Of a DNA stretch of 64,000 nt, positions 33,022 to 40,352 are shown one piece after another. The stretch lies in NCBI GenBank assembly GCA_028287565.1, contig JAQBPK010000054.1, positions 1 to 64,000 on the forward strand, in the 5' to 3' direction. Position 1 is the first letter of the stretch; every line of letters starts with the position of its first letter. The notes below the pieces were generated by a model. That model was given only the letters and a program-made list of their open reading frames with translations. It was not told where the DNA came from and searched no databases. The stretch is from Vulcanimicrobiota bacterium (GTDB taxonomy: Bacteria > Vulcanimicrobiota > Vulcanimicrobiia > Vulcanimicrobiales > Vulcanimicrobiaceae). The position numbers were made by a program, and so were the translations under genes.

Positions 33022-33543
33022 TTAGTCGTCGCGCCGAACCAATCTCAATTGCAGAAGGCCGCTCACGATCAGCAGCCCGAGGGCGGGATTGAACAGCCAC
33101 GGATTGTCGATTGTCGCTATAGCTGTCGGCTTCGCGTTGACCGGGCAGGGCGTAGTCGAACCCACTCTCACGCCTCCCAAGTGGTCGGATTCATAGGCGA
33201 TTCTGCCGTTGAGACAGAGCGCCGAAAAGGACGACAGACTGTAGGGGTTGTCGTCTGGTCCTCCCGTGACAACCTTCAAGTCGGACGAGCCTCCGACGAA
33301 TGAAACAGCCAACAGGACGGACCCAAGAATGTTCATGCCCAGCGCCGTGCGCAGTACAGAAGACCGAGGCACGCCCCAAAGTCGACTGGTTCTTTTTAGC
33401 GATGACGACGTTCGCTGTGGTGGGGCTGGCCTATGCGCGGGGGCCGGGGTTGTCGGCGGTGGCGCGGTGGCTTCGGCATCGCTAGGGCGGAGCAATCCCG
33501 CCGCACCCATCGCCGCCGCAATGCGGCGCTCGTCATCCTGCAC
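33022..33543 (-). CDS. Membrane protein of unknown function
   Basis: 173 aa from the GTG at 33543, chosen because GGAGG lies 7 bases upstream (the frame is open further but overlaps the next gene end). A Pro/Ala-rich cytoplasmic part is followed by one helix (ALGMNILGSVLLAVSFVGG), an extracytoplasmic loop with two Cys, and a second helix (WLFNPALGLLIVSGLLQLRL). Unknown role; candidate exclusion or conversion protein. Confidence 0.55.
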   Translation of the reverse strand: MQDDERRIAAAMGAAGLLRPSDAEATAPPPTTPAPAHRPAPPQRTSSSLKRTSRLWGVPRSSVLRTALGMNILGSVLLAVSFVGGSSDLKVVTGGPDDNPYSLSSFSALCLNGRIAYESDHLGGVRVGSTTPCPVNAKPTAIATIDNPWLFNPALGLLIVSGLLQLRLVRRDD

Positions 33544-33556
33544 CGTGAACCTCCAA

Positions 33557-34777
33557 TTAGGACGCCTTCCAGAACTCCGCTTCCACACCCAACTCATAGA
33601 ACGACTGAACGAGGCAGCATAGATTATGGCAAAGGATTTTAGCGAGAAGCTCGTTGACCTGAGCAGCCGGCGACTTCGACCGGATGCGCGTCCCGAACTT
33701 AGCCTTGATCATGGAGAAGGTCGTCTCGACGTTCGACCGTTTGTGGTAGTGCGCGAGGAACTCCTCGCGGCGGTACATGTAGCAGAAGTACATACGCTGC
33801 CACAGCGACCCGTCGCCCTTCGAGTTCGGGGGAACCACGTTACTCTTGAATGGGATCAGCGGGAAGGCGCGAGCGTCGTCGATAGCGGCGAGGTTCCTCT
33901 TGCTCATGTACGCCTTGTCGGCGGAGAGCATCTCGACGCCGAAGCCGCGTCGGACGGTCGTGTCGAGGAGCGCGGGTAAATGGAGCGTGTCGGCGGAGTC
34001 GGGTCCGTAGTTCTCCGTGATTTTCACGGCGGTGACGGCGTTTGTTTTCGTGCCGATAACGACGTGCGCTTTGAGCCATTTCGCCTTCGACATTTCGCGC
34101 CCGTACTTGGCGCTGAACCACCGATGATAGTCCGACGTGGTAAAGCCGGACGAGTCGATCGCAAAGTCCGTTTCCAGCGCGGCGAGCGGGACGGCGCTTT
34201 GCTCAATCAGCGCGGTGAGAATCGGGGTGAGGTCGGGGTTCTCCAGCGCGTTAAAAATGGAATTGTAGTGCGGAGCGCGGTCGATGTAGCCTTTGTCGGC
34301 ATATCCCCGCAGGTCGCACATGGCGCGACGCCCGGACGTTCCGCCGTAGACCTTCATAACCGCGCAGAACACCGCGTCCGCGAGCGGGATGCGGGGACGG
34401 CCGCGCTTATAGATCGGATTGTCGATTGCACAGCACAGGTCGCGCAGCATTGCGGCGACGCGTTCCTTCTCGTTGACCTGCGCGGCATTGTACGCGGACC
34501 ATTCCTGGCGGTACGTGAGCCGCAGTTGCTCCGTCACGGTGGATCCATCCGGCGCGGTCGTTTGTCGGCGCACGGTGTACTCGACCGCGAACACGTGCTT
34601 GCACGGCTTGGCGCGCTCTTCAAAGTCCGGGCACGTGCAGGTCGTGCCGCGCCGTTCGGTCGGGTCAACGACGTACGTGCCACTTCCGCCCTGCGACGGG
34701 ACGAGCCACAGCTCGCCCTTCTGGCGAAGCGTCTTGGTCGTTGCGATTTCGAGTCCGCGCTGCTCGCGTCCGTCCAC
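33557..34777 (-). CDS. Transposase-like protein with SWIM zinc finger and DDE domain
   Basis: 406 aa. N-terminal SWIM finger CTCPDFEERAKPCKHVFAVE, a linker with GRPRIPLADAVFCAVMKVYG, and a DDE transposase fold with first Asp in TDFAIDSSGF, then WLKAHVVIGTKTN, VEMLSADKAYMSKRN (second Asp) and FLAHYHKRSNVETTFSMIKA (Glu). All catalytic positions appear present. GTG start with GGAGGG. No terminal inverted repeats or target duplication are visible, and the gene has its own strong promoter with a repeated operator-like site, so it may be a fixed gene and not a live IS. Confidence 0.8.
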   Translation of the reverse strand: MDGREQRGLEIATTKTLRQKGELWLVPSQGGSGTYVVDPTERRGTTCTCPDFEERAKPCKHVFAVEYTVRRQTTAPDGSTVTEQLRLTYRQEWSAYNAAQVNEKERVAAMLRDLCCAIDNPIYKRGRPRIPLADAVFCAVMKVYGGTSGRRAMCDLRGYADKGYIDRAPHYNSIFNALENPDLTPILTALIEQSAVPLAALETDFAIDSSGFTTSDYHRWFSAKYGREMSKAKWLKAHVVIGTKTNAVTAVKITENYGPDSADTLHLPALLDTTVRRGFGVEMLSADKAYMSKRNLAAIDDARAFPLIPFKSNVVPPNSKGDGSLWQRMYFCYMYRREEFLAHYHKRSNVETTFSMIKAKFGTRIRSKSPAAQVNELLAKILCHNLCCLVQSFYELGVEAEFWKAS

Positions 34778-34793
34778 TGTATTCCCTCCGATA

Positions 34794-34876
34794 TATCCTT
34801 AAAGATAATATATCAGAGAGAGGTGCGAGCGTCAACGCTTTACGGATACCTTGACAATGTATCCCTAAAGATAATA
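34794..34876. promoter_or_regulatory. Repeated operator-like sites and promoter between the transposase-like and zinc-ribbon genes
   Basis: TATCCTTAAAGATAATA (34794-34810) and TATCCCTAAAGATAATA (34860-34876) differ at one base and are 66 bp apart. On the minus strand TTGACG (34835-34830), a 17-bp spacer and TATATT (34812-34807) form a good promoter for the transposase-like gene, its -10 overlapping the first site. On the plus strand TTGACA (34851-34856) precedes the second site. One regulator probably controls both directions. Confidence 0.6.
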
Positions 34877-34886
34877 CCCTGGGCGC

Positions 34887-35027
34887 ATGGCAAAGGTGAA
34901 GCTCGACGGTTTTCGGTGCGACCGATGCGGCCACGAATGGCTCCCGCGCGAGCCCGGCAAAGCGCCCGTGGCCTGCCCGAAGTGCAAGAGCCCGTATTGG
35001 AACACGCCGAGGCGCGAAAAGGCGTAG
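34887..35027 (+). CDS. Small zinc-ribbon protein
   Basis: 46 aa with two CX2C pairs (FRCDRCGHEWLPR and ACPKCKSPYW), a rubredoxin/zinc-ribbon knuckle found in many small bacterial and archaeal proteins. Divergent from the SWIM/DDE gene and sharing its operator-like sites. Confidence 0.7.
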   Translation: MAKVKLDGFRCDRCGHEWLPREPGKAPVACPKCKSPYWNTPRREKA

Positions 35028-35090
35028 AGCGGACACGCATCCTGCAGGATACACCTGCGGGCCGTCGCGCGCCCGAACCGCCGCGACCGA

Positions 35091-35119
35091 TTGGCGGGGC
35101 TCGACAGGCGTGCTTTAAT
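35091..35119 (+). promoter_or_regulatory. Promoter giving a leaderless transcript
   Basis: TTGGCG (35091-35096), 17-bp spacer, TTTAAT (35114-35119). The ATG of the next gene lies only 7 bases after the -10, so translation would start at or near the 5' end of the RNA. Confidence 0.5.
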
Positions 35120-35126
35120 AGGGACA

Positions 35127-35342
35127 ATGGAGACAATGCGCTGCGGCGCGGAGCCGAACCCGCGCGTCGCCGTCGCGGGCGTTCAGGCAACCGCCGCGCT
35201 GTTCGTCAATGAGCGAGGCGAACCGGTCGGCGCAATCGACAGCCGGGGTAACCTCGGCATCACCGGGGCGCTGTTTACGGTACCTTCGGGATGGGAGACG
35301 GAAGAGTCGGCGGCTCCTGAACGGCCTGTGCCTCCACGATAA
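35127..35342 (+). CDS. Small beta-rich protein
   Basis: 71 aa: VAVAGVQATAALFVNERGEP, then VGAIDSRGNLGITGALFTVP, a pattern of short strands resembling phage head-fibre or decoration repeats. Its 3' end overlaps the convergent minus-strand gene by 68 bp. Function unknown. Confidence 0.45.
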   Translation: METMRCGAEPNPRVAVAGVQATAALFVNERGEPVGAIDSRGNLGITGALFTVPSGWETEESAAPERPVPPR

Positions 35343-35649
35343 AGTAGGCGTCGTCGCCGAGCATTGTGGGGGTGTACTCCATGTGCGTGGCTTCGGAACC
35401 CGCTCCCGCGCTAGCGTAGAACCGAATCGCCTGATACAGGCCCGGCGGAGCGTCTGGCGGGATTTGAACCGTGATCGAAACGCGCCGGTCGCCGATCACG
35501 ACGCTGAACGCGCTATTAAACTTGTAAGCCGCCCCGCCAATACGGCGATACTGCGCCGTTGCGCGCGCCTCAGCCGGAAACGGGCCGTCAAACTCGACTT
35601 CGAACGAAAACGAGTCCCCGCGCCGAACGCGCTTCGCGTTTTGCTCCAT
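35275..35649 (-). CDS. Beta-sandwich-like protein, unknown
   Basis: 124 aa from the ATG at 35649 (MEQNAKRVRRGDSFSFEVEF), preceded by GAAGGGG and placed after a promoter (-35 at 35713-35708, TTGCCG; -10 at 35689-35684, TATGAT; 18-bp spacer). Strands FSFEVEFDGPF, FSVVIGDRRVSITVQIP and YQAIRFYASAG suggest an Ig-like fold. Pro-rich C-terminus. No family recognised. Confidence 0.55.
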   Translation of the reverse strand: MEQNAKRVRRGDSFSFEVEFDGPFPAEARATAQYRRIGGAAYKFNSAFSVVIGDRRVSITVQIPPDAPPGLYQAIRFYASAGAGSEATHMEYTPTMLGDDAYFIVEAQAVQEPPTLPSPIPKVP

Positions 35650-35723
35650 ACTGCCCTGATCCCCTTCGGCTACCGGAGCGTCAATCATACTCGCCACGCG
35701 CCTCGACCGGCAACCCGCGCCGC

Positions 35724-35743
35724 TTTGGCGCACGTGTGCCAAA
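35724..35743. promoter_or_regulatory. 20-bp palindrome upstream of the beta-sandwich gene
   Basis: TTTGGCGCAC-GTGTGCCAAA, arms matching at 9 of 10 positions, with a CACGTG core. It lies just upstream of the minus-strand -35 (35708-35713), fitting an operator or activator site. Confidence 0.5.
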
Positions 35744-35791
35744 CTCGCGGGGTCGCGCGCTATCGCAGCGCGGCGGCGGGCGCTAGACTTG

Positions 35792-35863
35792 ACGTAGGGA
35801 CGGCGGCGCGCCGATCCGCGACGGGTCGGCCAACACCCTCGTCGTCGCCGTCCCTACGTTTTT
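35792..35863 (+). ncRNA. Long hairpin with T tract, possible small RNA or terminator
   Basis: ACGTAGGGACGGCG (35792-35805) pairs perfectly over 14 bp with CGCCGTCCCTACGT (35846-35859), enclosing a 40-base region with a smaller inner hairpin (CCGATCC...GGGTCGG), and ends in TTTTT. On the plus strand it ends like a terminator, yet both flanking genes are on the minus strand, so it may be an independent RNA. Confidence 0.4.
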
Positions 35864-35910
35864 CGGACGCCTACGTGGTCACTGAGAGCGCAGAACGGCG
35901 CTCGCCAAGC

Positions 35911-36150
35911 CTAGTAGGCGATGTTGATGTTCCTGAGGCCCGGAAAAATCTCTGGCCCGGGAAACTGCTCATTCATTGCGTCGGTCGCGAAGTCAGAGAG
36001 GCTACTCGATTCCACGGGCCGCTTGGCCTTGATTTCGGAATCATTCTGCATATCGTAGTCGAGATACAGCGTGAAGCCGTCGAAGCGATTGATCGTCAGT
36101 CCACGGGTTGCGAGCCGCGCTGCATATGCGGCGAGCCTTGCGTCTGCCAT
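35911..36150 (-). CDS. Small protein, unknown
   Basis: 79 aa, MADARLAAYAARLATRGLTI and onward, with a beta segment FDGFTLYLDYDMQ. ATG preceded by GGAGGCG. Likely the first gene of the minus-strand side near the right end of the island. No family recognised. Confidence 0.55.
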   Translation of the reverse strand: MADARLAAYAARLATRGLTINRFDGFTLYLDYDMQNDSEIKAKRPVESSSLSDFATDAMNEQFPGPEIFPGLRNINIAY

Positions 36151-36175
36151 AGGCGCCTCCTACCCAGAGTGGCCC

Positions 36176-36190
36176 ACTTTTTGGGCAACC
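36176..36190 (+). repeat. Right direct repeat of the accessory island
   Basis: ACTTTTTGGGCAACC, partner of 31816-31830 with one mismatch; some similarity (CTTATT..G.GC) continues downstream of both copies. Confidence 0.5.
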
Positions 36191-36238
36191 CGCGCCTTAT
36201 TCGGGCAGCGCGGGTTAGATGGGCAAAGCCGCGCCGTC

Positions 36239-36325
36239 GTGGAGCCGCCGTTCTGCGAAGACGGAGCGCCCCATGCTCGCTATTGGTGCCGAGCCTGCTC
36301 CGAGCAACTCTACGCCACGGGCTGA
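36239..36325 (+). CDS. Cys-containing short frame, possible severed C-terminus
   Basis: A frame ending at 36325 encodes EPPFCEDGAPHARYWCRACS near its end, a plausible zinc site. A GTG at 36239 would give 28 aa. The same frame is open leftwards across the direct repeat, so it may be the displaced C-terminus of the gene interrupted at 31.8 kb. Confidence 0.3.
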   Translation: MEPPFCEDGAPHARYWCRACSEQLYATG

Positions 36326-36375
36326 GCGCCCGACCAAACGGTAGGCCAGCCCCTCGCGTTGAATAGCACGAACAG

Positions 36376-36672
36376 GTGTCTGACCACCGCGCGCGGGACG
36401 CGACCCGCCTTTCGGACTTCGCGCCCGACGAGCTCGACGCGATCGAGCGGGGCCTCGTCGCTGTCGCGTACGAGATCGGGGAGCGCGGAACGCTCACGAT
36501 GTCGGTTTCGCGGGGCCGGATATGCGACTGGGCCGCACTGATACCGGTACGCGGCGCACGCGACTCCGACGGGCTCAGGCGCCGCCTTGACGCTTGGCGG
36601 GAGGTTCACGTCCCGGCCGGGGCCAACGTGGTGGACGGGCTGCTGCGCGTCCTCGCGCCGGACCCCCGATGA
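36376..36672 (+). CDS. Hypothetical protein
   Basis: 98 aa from GTG (SDHRARDATRLSDFAPDELD); alpha/beta, with LDAIERGLVAVAYEIGERGT. First plus-strand gene after the island. Overlaps the next ATG by 4 bp. Confidence 0.5.
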   Translation: MSDHRARDATRLSDFAPDELDAIERGLVAVAYEIGERGTLTMSVSRGRICDWAALIPVRGARDSDGLRRRLDAWREVHVPAGANVVDGLLRVLAPDPR

Positions 36673-36818
36673 ACGCGGCACCTCCGCTACTCGTCGCCAC
36701 AACCGAATCGCGGCACACCCACCGGGACCCCCCGCACGGCCGCCGCTCAACGCCCCGTTCGGACGACGGGCGATTCGCGCTGGAGGCGATCACGTGCACG
36801 ATGCGATCCGCGACTTGA
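36669..36818 (+). CDS. Very small protein
   Basis: 49 aa (MNAAPPLLVATTESRHTHRD), hydrophilic, ATGA overlap with the previous gene and 25-bp overlap with the next. Weakly supported. Confidence 0.35.
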   Translation: MNAAPPLLVATTESRHTHRDPPHGRRSTPRSDDGRFALEAITCTMRSAT

Positions 36819-37549
36819 GCCGAGGACAAACGCTCGACGATCTGCTGGACGAGACGGAGCGGATCGCGGCCGACGGTGTGGTCGCGGCACGCGCGCGGTT
36901 CCGCACGGCCGCCGAGCTCGACGTGCTCGCGACCGCGATGGGCGCCGTGGAGGTCATCGACGGGACGACGGGCCCGCGCATCGTGATCCCGCGCGAGCCG
37001 CGCATCGTACGAAGCATCACGATCGAGGAAGCGGACGCGGCCGGGCCCGCCGACTATGGCGTCACGTCGCCCGACGCCGTGATCGCGCGCGAGGACGCCC
37101 GGCACGGCGGCTTCGACGGCGACCCCGACCAGGTGCCGGGGTCGACGTACGCCGACCTCGAGGAATGCGCGGCCGGGAAACGGCGCGTCCGCGGCGCGAG
37201 CGGCGGCGACCAGGGGCCCAAGGCGCGACGAACCGGCGGCGCCGGCTCGATGGCGGGGCCGACGAAGGTGAGCCAGGAGAATTGGGACCACGAGCGCGGG
37301 GTGACGGGCGGCAAGGTCCGCCCCGTCGTCGTCGGCGCTCGCGTCACGCACGAATCGAAGGACGTGCTCGACGCCGACCAAAGCGCGTCGAACGGCGAGG
37401 TAATGGAGTCGGTCGCGATCGTGATGCGCAAGACGGGCCGCACGAAGCAGCAGGTGCTCGACGAGTTGAGCCGGCTCGCCGAGACGGGGATGATCGATCC
37501 GGACGTCGCCGATGCGCTGCCGACGCCGGTGAAGTCGAGCGCGGCGTGA
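36794..37549 (+). CDS. Hypothetical protein, charged
   Basis: 251 aa from GTG (HDAIRDLSRGQTLDDLLDET). N-terminal helix/strand domain (DVLATAMGAVEVIDGTTGPR), a disordered Gly/Arg middle and a C-terminal helical domain (MRKTGRTKQQVLDELSRLAE). GTGA overlap with the next gene. Not recognised. Confidence 0.5.
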   Translation: MHDAIRDLSRGQTLDDLLDETERIAADGVVAARARFRTAAELDVLATAMGAVEVIDGTTGPRIVIPREPRIVRSITIEEADAAGPADYGVTSPDAVIAREDARHGGFDGDPDQVPGSTYADLEECAAGKRRVRGASGGDQGPKARRTGGAGSMAGPTKVSQENWDHERGVTGGKVRPVVVGARVTHESKDVLDADQSASNGEVMESVAIVMRKTGRTKQQVLDELSRLAETGMIDPDVADALPTPVKSSAA

Positions 37550-37746
37550 GCAACGGATTCTGGCGGTGTGGATCGTGCGGCGCGGAGCACCCGAACAGTG
37601 AAGTCCACAAGCCGGGCTGCAAGAACACGGTGTGTCGGGGGTGTCATCTGCGTGGACGGCACCGAGACGGCTGTTTGCGCGCTCCGGTTGACGCCGAGCA
37701 CCCCGAGGTGAGAAAATTGGTGCACGCGATAGACCGGGACCGTTAA
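37546..37746 (+). CDS. Cys/His-rich small zinc protein
   Basis: 66 aa with WRCGSCGAEHPN, HKPGCKNTVCRGCHLRGRHR and a further Cys: at least two zinc knuckles. Its TAA lies inside a terminator hairpin. Similar small zinc proteins recur across this phage. Confidence 0.55.
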   Translation: MSNGFWRCGSCGAEHPNSEVHKPGCKNTVCRGCHLRGRHRDGCLRAPVDAEHPEVRKLVHAIDRDR

Positions 37747-37767
37747 CGGTCGCCGGTTTCTTCTTTT
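37734..37767 (+). terminator. Terminator overlapping the stop of the zinc-protein gene
   Basis: CCGG plus the 14-bp perfect palindrome GACCGTTAACGGTC (37738-37751) and a closing CCGG, followed by TTTCTTCTTTT. Confidence 0.6.
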
Positions 37768-37782
37768 CCGGCCGAGGTGACG

Positions 37783-38004
37783 ATGCGCGCGAGCGAGCGT
37801 TCGGACTTCTACGGTTGGGTTCTCGATCCGCCGCCGTCCCTCGCGATCGTCCGCGACGCGCATGGGCGCAAGGCGGAAACCGCGGTCGAGGCTGATGCGC
37901 GCGAGCGACGGCGCAAGACGATGCCGGCTCCCAAGGGTCGGCGACGGGGGCCGCGGGGACGGGTCGACGACGTCGCGTTTCACGACGAACCGACGCGCGA
38001 ATAA
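37783..38004 (+). CDS. Small basic protein
   Basis: 73 aa from the ATG at 37783 (MRASERSDFYGWVLDPPPSL); strongly basic C-terminal half (ERRRKTMPAPKGRRRGPRGR), probably disordered and nucleic-acid binding. An upstream GTG at 37777 would add 2 residues. Confidence 0.45.
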   Translation: MRASERSDFYGWVLDPPPSLAIVRDAHGRKAETAVEADARERRRKTMPAPKGRRRGPRGRVDDVAFHDEPTRE

Positions 38005-38092
38005 CCAGAGCCGCCGCGACGACAAATACGCACGATAACACCCGTTCTCGTTCCTGCACGACCGAGTACATAGAAGAGAGGCGGGTCCGACG

Positions 38093-38986
38093 ATGGCCGA
38101 CGCGATCGTGCTCGTCGAACCCGCACTGCCGGCTGAAAAACGCGCTTATAAAATAAGCGACGGACGCAGGCCGACCGATCCCGAGCTGATCGACCTCTGG
38201 CTGCACGGTCGACCGCGCAACACCGTCACGGCCTACCGACGTGACGTGCGCCGGATGCTCGACTTCATCGGCGTCCCGATCGGGGCCGTCCGACTCGTCG
38301 ACCTTCACGCCTTCGCTGACTCGCTCGTCGGCGAACCTGCGACACGCAAGCGCGTGCTGAGCGCGACGAAGAGCCTACTGAAGTTCCTGGCCACGGCCGG
38401 CGCGATCGAGTACAACGTCGGCGCAGCGCTACGCGTGCCAAAGGGCCGCGACGCCCTGGCGGACCGGATCCTCACCAAGGCCGACACGAAAAAGTTGCTC
38501 CGCTCGGGGCGACGGCCGCGCGACACCGCGCTACTGCGCCTGCTCTACGAGGGCGGCTTCCGCCGCGGCGAGCTCGCATCGCTGCGCTGGGTCGGAGTCG
38601 TTGCCGGCGAGGGATGCGCCTACGTCACCGTCGTGGGTAAGGGTTCGAAGACCCGGACCGTCCGCATCTCCAGCGACACGCTGGCCGCGCTCAACGCTCT
38701 CCGGGGCGAGGCGGCTGACGATGCGCCGGTCTTCACCGGACGACGCGGTGCCGCGCTCTCGGAGTCGCAGGTCTGGCGCGTCGTTCGCGGCGCTGCGAAG
38801 CGGGCGGGGCTGACCAAGCCGGTCAGTCCGCACTTCCTGCGACACGCGCACGCCTCGCACGCGCTCGACGCCGGCGCCCCGATCGCGCTCGTCCGCGACA
38901 CGCTCGGCCATTCGAGCGTCGCGGTCACGGACCGCTACCTTCACGCACGGCCAACCGAATCGAGCGGCAAGTACCTGCGGCTCTGA
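38093..38986 (+). CDS. Second tyrosine recombinase (XerC/D-like)
   Basis: 297 aa. N-terminal SAM-like DNA-binding domain (RPRNTVTAYRRDVRRMLDFI), catalytic domain with Arg in FRRGELASLRW, Lys in VVGKGSKTRTV, His-x-x-Arg in PHFLRHAHASHAL, His in TLGHSSVAVTDRYL and Tyr after it. All catalytic residues are present. It is internal to the prophage and distinct from the integrase at 5.1 kb. It may resolve phage multimers or mobilise the island ending 1.9 kb upstream. ATG after GAAGAGAGGCGGG. Confidence 0.9.
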   Translation: MADAIVLVEPALPAEKRAYKISDGRRPTDPELIDLWLHGRPRNTVTAYRRDVRRMLDFIGVPIGAVRLVDLHAFADSLVGEPATRKRVLSATKSLLKFLATAGAIEYNVGAALRVPKGRDALADRILTKADTKKLLRSGRRPRDTALLRLLYEGGFRRGELASLRWVGVVAGEGCAYVTVVGKGSKTRTVRISSDTLAALNALRGEAADDAPVFTGRRGAALSESQVWRVVRGAAKRAGLTKPVSPHFLRHAHASHALDAGAPIALVRDTLGHSSVAVTDRYLHARPTESSGKYLRL

Positions 38987-39065
38987 CCATCGCGGCGCGC
39001 CGTAAGATTTCGGTGCGGTTTCTGTCCGCCCGAATGTCCCCACCCACCGACACTGAGAGGTGCCT

Positions 39066-39362
39066 ATGTCCTGGTATGTTCAATGCGCCGGCAAACCCGG
39101 TCCCGCGCTCGCTTCAGAGATCGAAAAGCAGTTCGATAACGCTCGGCGCGGCTGCGCGAACAATCCCGCCGAAGTCGCCGCGATCAACGCCCAAGCGGCA
39201 CTTGTCGTAGTCGGCCTCCAGAATCTCACGAGCGACAAGGCCGCGGTCGCGATCTTCGCGTCCGGCCACTACGTCCCGCGCAGCGAGTACAGCGGCGGCG
39301 CTACGCCCGAGCAGTTTCGCTGCGAGACGAAGGTCGAAACGCTCCTCAATTGGGCTGACTAG
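39066..39362 (+). CDS. Hypothetical small protein (DUF-like)
   Basis: 98 aa, MSWYVQCAGKPGPALASEIE, ATG 3 bases after a GTG and preceded by GAGAGG. Alpha/beta with ALVVVGLQNLTSDKAAVAIF and ASGHYVPRSEYSGG. Such proteins occur in bacteria and phages without known function. It has its own upstream gap (79 bp). Confidence 0.55.
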   Translation: MSWYVQCAGKPGPALASEIEKQFDNARRGCANNPAEVAAINAQAALVVVGLQNLTSDKAAVAIFASGHYVPRSEYSGGATPEQFRCETKVETLLNWAD

Positions 39363-39464
39363 CCTCAACCCGTCCGCCGCCCAGCGCGCGCTCACCACGT
39401 CATCGACCGATGGGCCGACGACGCGGGGCGGCGGTCTTCACCTTTCGTCCGCGAGAAAGCACCG

Positions 39465-39686
39465 ATGATGAGCGATGCCGAGAAGGGCCGTACGATCGTC
39501 GCGGTTGCTACTGCCTTCGAAGGCGTGCGCAACGGCGGCGAAGCGCACTGCTGCGCACGCTGCTCGCTGATGTTTCCGGCGCTGACCGAGAGCGGGAAGT
39601 GCGCGTTGTGCCGCCTTGGCGCATGGTTCGCCACGGCGACGCTTGACGATCTCGCTCGCTTCACGTGGATGGGGACCTTATGCTGA
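39465..39686 (+). CDS. Small zinc-ribbon protein
   Basis: 73 aa with CCARCSLMFP and KCALCRLGAWF, two CX2C knuckles. First of a run of overlapping small genes leading to the terminase. Confidence 0.5.
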   Translation: MMSDAEKGRTIVAVATAFEGVRNGGEAHCCARCSLMFPALTESGKCALCRLGAWFATATLDDLARFTWMGTLC

Positions 39687-39934
39687 CCGACCTCCCCGCG
39701 CACGTGCTGCGCCTCGACAACGCGGTCGCGGCGGCGGTTGCGATTCTTGGCAGAGGTATAGTCCGCCAAGTAAGTGCGGATTCGACCGCATTTGTCAATC
39801 TATCCCGCGCCCGCGTCATCCTCGGTCTCGACGCCTGTCGACTCTGCAACGGCTCGCGCCGCTCGCCTGAGACCGGCGACCCCTGCGAAGTCTGCACGGT
39901 CGTCGGCGGTTCGTGGTATCCGGTGGTGCCGTGA
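39680..39934 (+). CDS. Small zinc-finger protein
   Basis: 84 aa from the ATG at 39680, overlapping the previous TGA. Helical N-terminus, then ACRLCNGSRRSPETGDPCEV with a further Cys: a DnaJ-like CX2C pair. Unknown role. Confidence 0.5.
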   Translation: MLTDLPAHVLRLDNAVAAAVAILGRGIVRQVSADSTAFVNLSRARVILGLDACRLCNGSRRSPETGDPCEVCTVVGGSWYPVVP

Positions 39935-40191
39935 ACTGGCCTGAGACGATCCTCGCGCTGTGCGCGCTGCTGGGCTCCGGCGCGATCGCCGCGGTGCTGC
40001 ATTCCGCGATGCACGACCGCAAGCCCCGCGCGCCGCGACGCCGACGGTGCTACTGCACGCGCCACACCGGGCTTCCAGGGCGCGGCTACTGCGGAACGAG
40101 CGCACCGGCGCCAGTGATGCCGATGACCGGCCCTTTCGGCGATCTGCCGCCGACAAAGATGCGCCAAACCGACACCGGGGCCCGAGGATGA
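39931..40191 (+). CDS. Small membrane-anchored protein
   Basis: 86 aa from GTG. N-terminal transmembrane helix (ETILALCALLGSGAIAAVLH) followed by a basic Cys-containing tail (RRRRCYCTRHTG). Could be a spanin- or holin-like small protein, but the position is before the terminase and no endolysin is near, so I leave it unassigned. Confidence 0.45.
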   Translation: MNWPETILALCALLGSGAIAAVLHSAMHDRKPRAPRRRRCYCTRHTGLPGRGYCGTSAPAPVMPMTGPFGDLPPTKMRQTDTGARG

Positions 40192-40352
40192 CCGACCGCA
40201 TCGTGTTCATCGACGACGAGCCGCTCGGCGCCAGTCGCATGCCGGACCGCATCGACGGTTGCAGCGTGCCGTACGGCCAGTTCGTGGCCGACTGGAACGG
40301 CGAGAACGAACCGGACGCCGACGACGTGGAGCGCCTCCGTGACGAAGACTGA
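40188..40352 (+). CDS. Very small acidic protein
   Basis: 54 aa (MTDRIVFIDDEPLGASRMPD), acidic. ATG overlaps the previous stop and its end overlaps the next gene by 14 bp. Unknown. Confidence 0.45.
   Translation: MTDRIVFIDDEPLGASRMPDRIDGCSVPYGQFVADWNGENEPDADDVERLRDED

Noticed and set aside
31384-33303. 639-codon plus-strand open frame
   Set aside because: Only the first part from 31454 to about 31.83 kb looks coding; the rest is antisense to the XRE regulator and its neighbours and arises from high GC.
34794-34876. TATCC(T/C)TAAAGATAATA copies as IS terminal repeats
   Set aside because: Both copies are on the same side of the transposase-like gene and in the same orientation; no counterpart at the other end near 33.55 kb.
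39931-40191. Holin or spanin call for the small membrane protein
   Set aside because: No endolysin nearby, position before the terminase, and the basic Cys tail gives no lysis signature.
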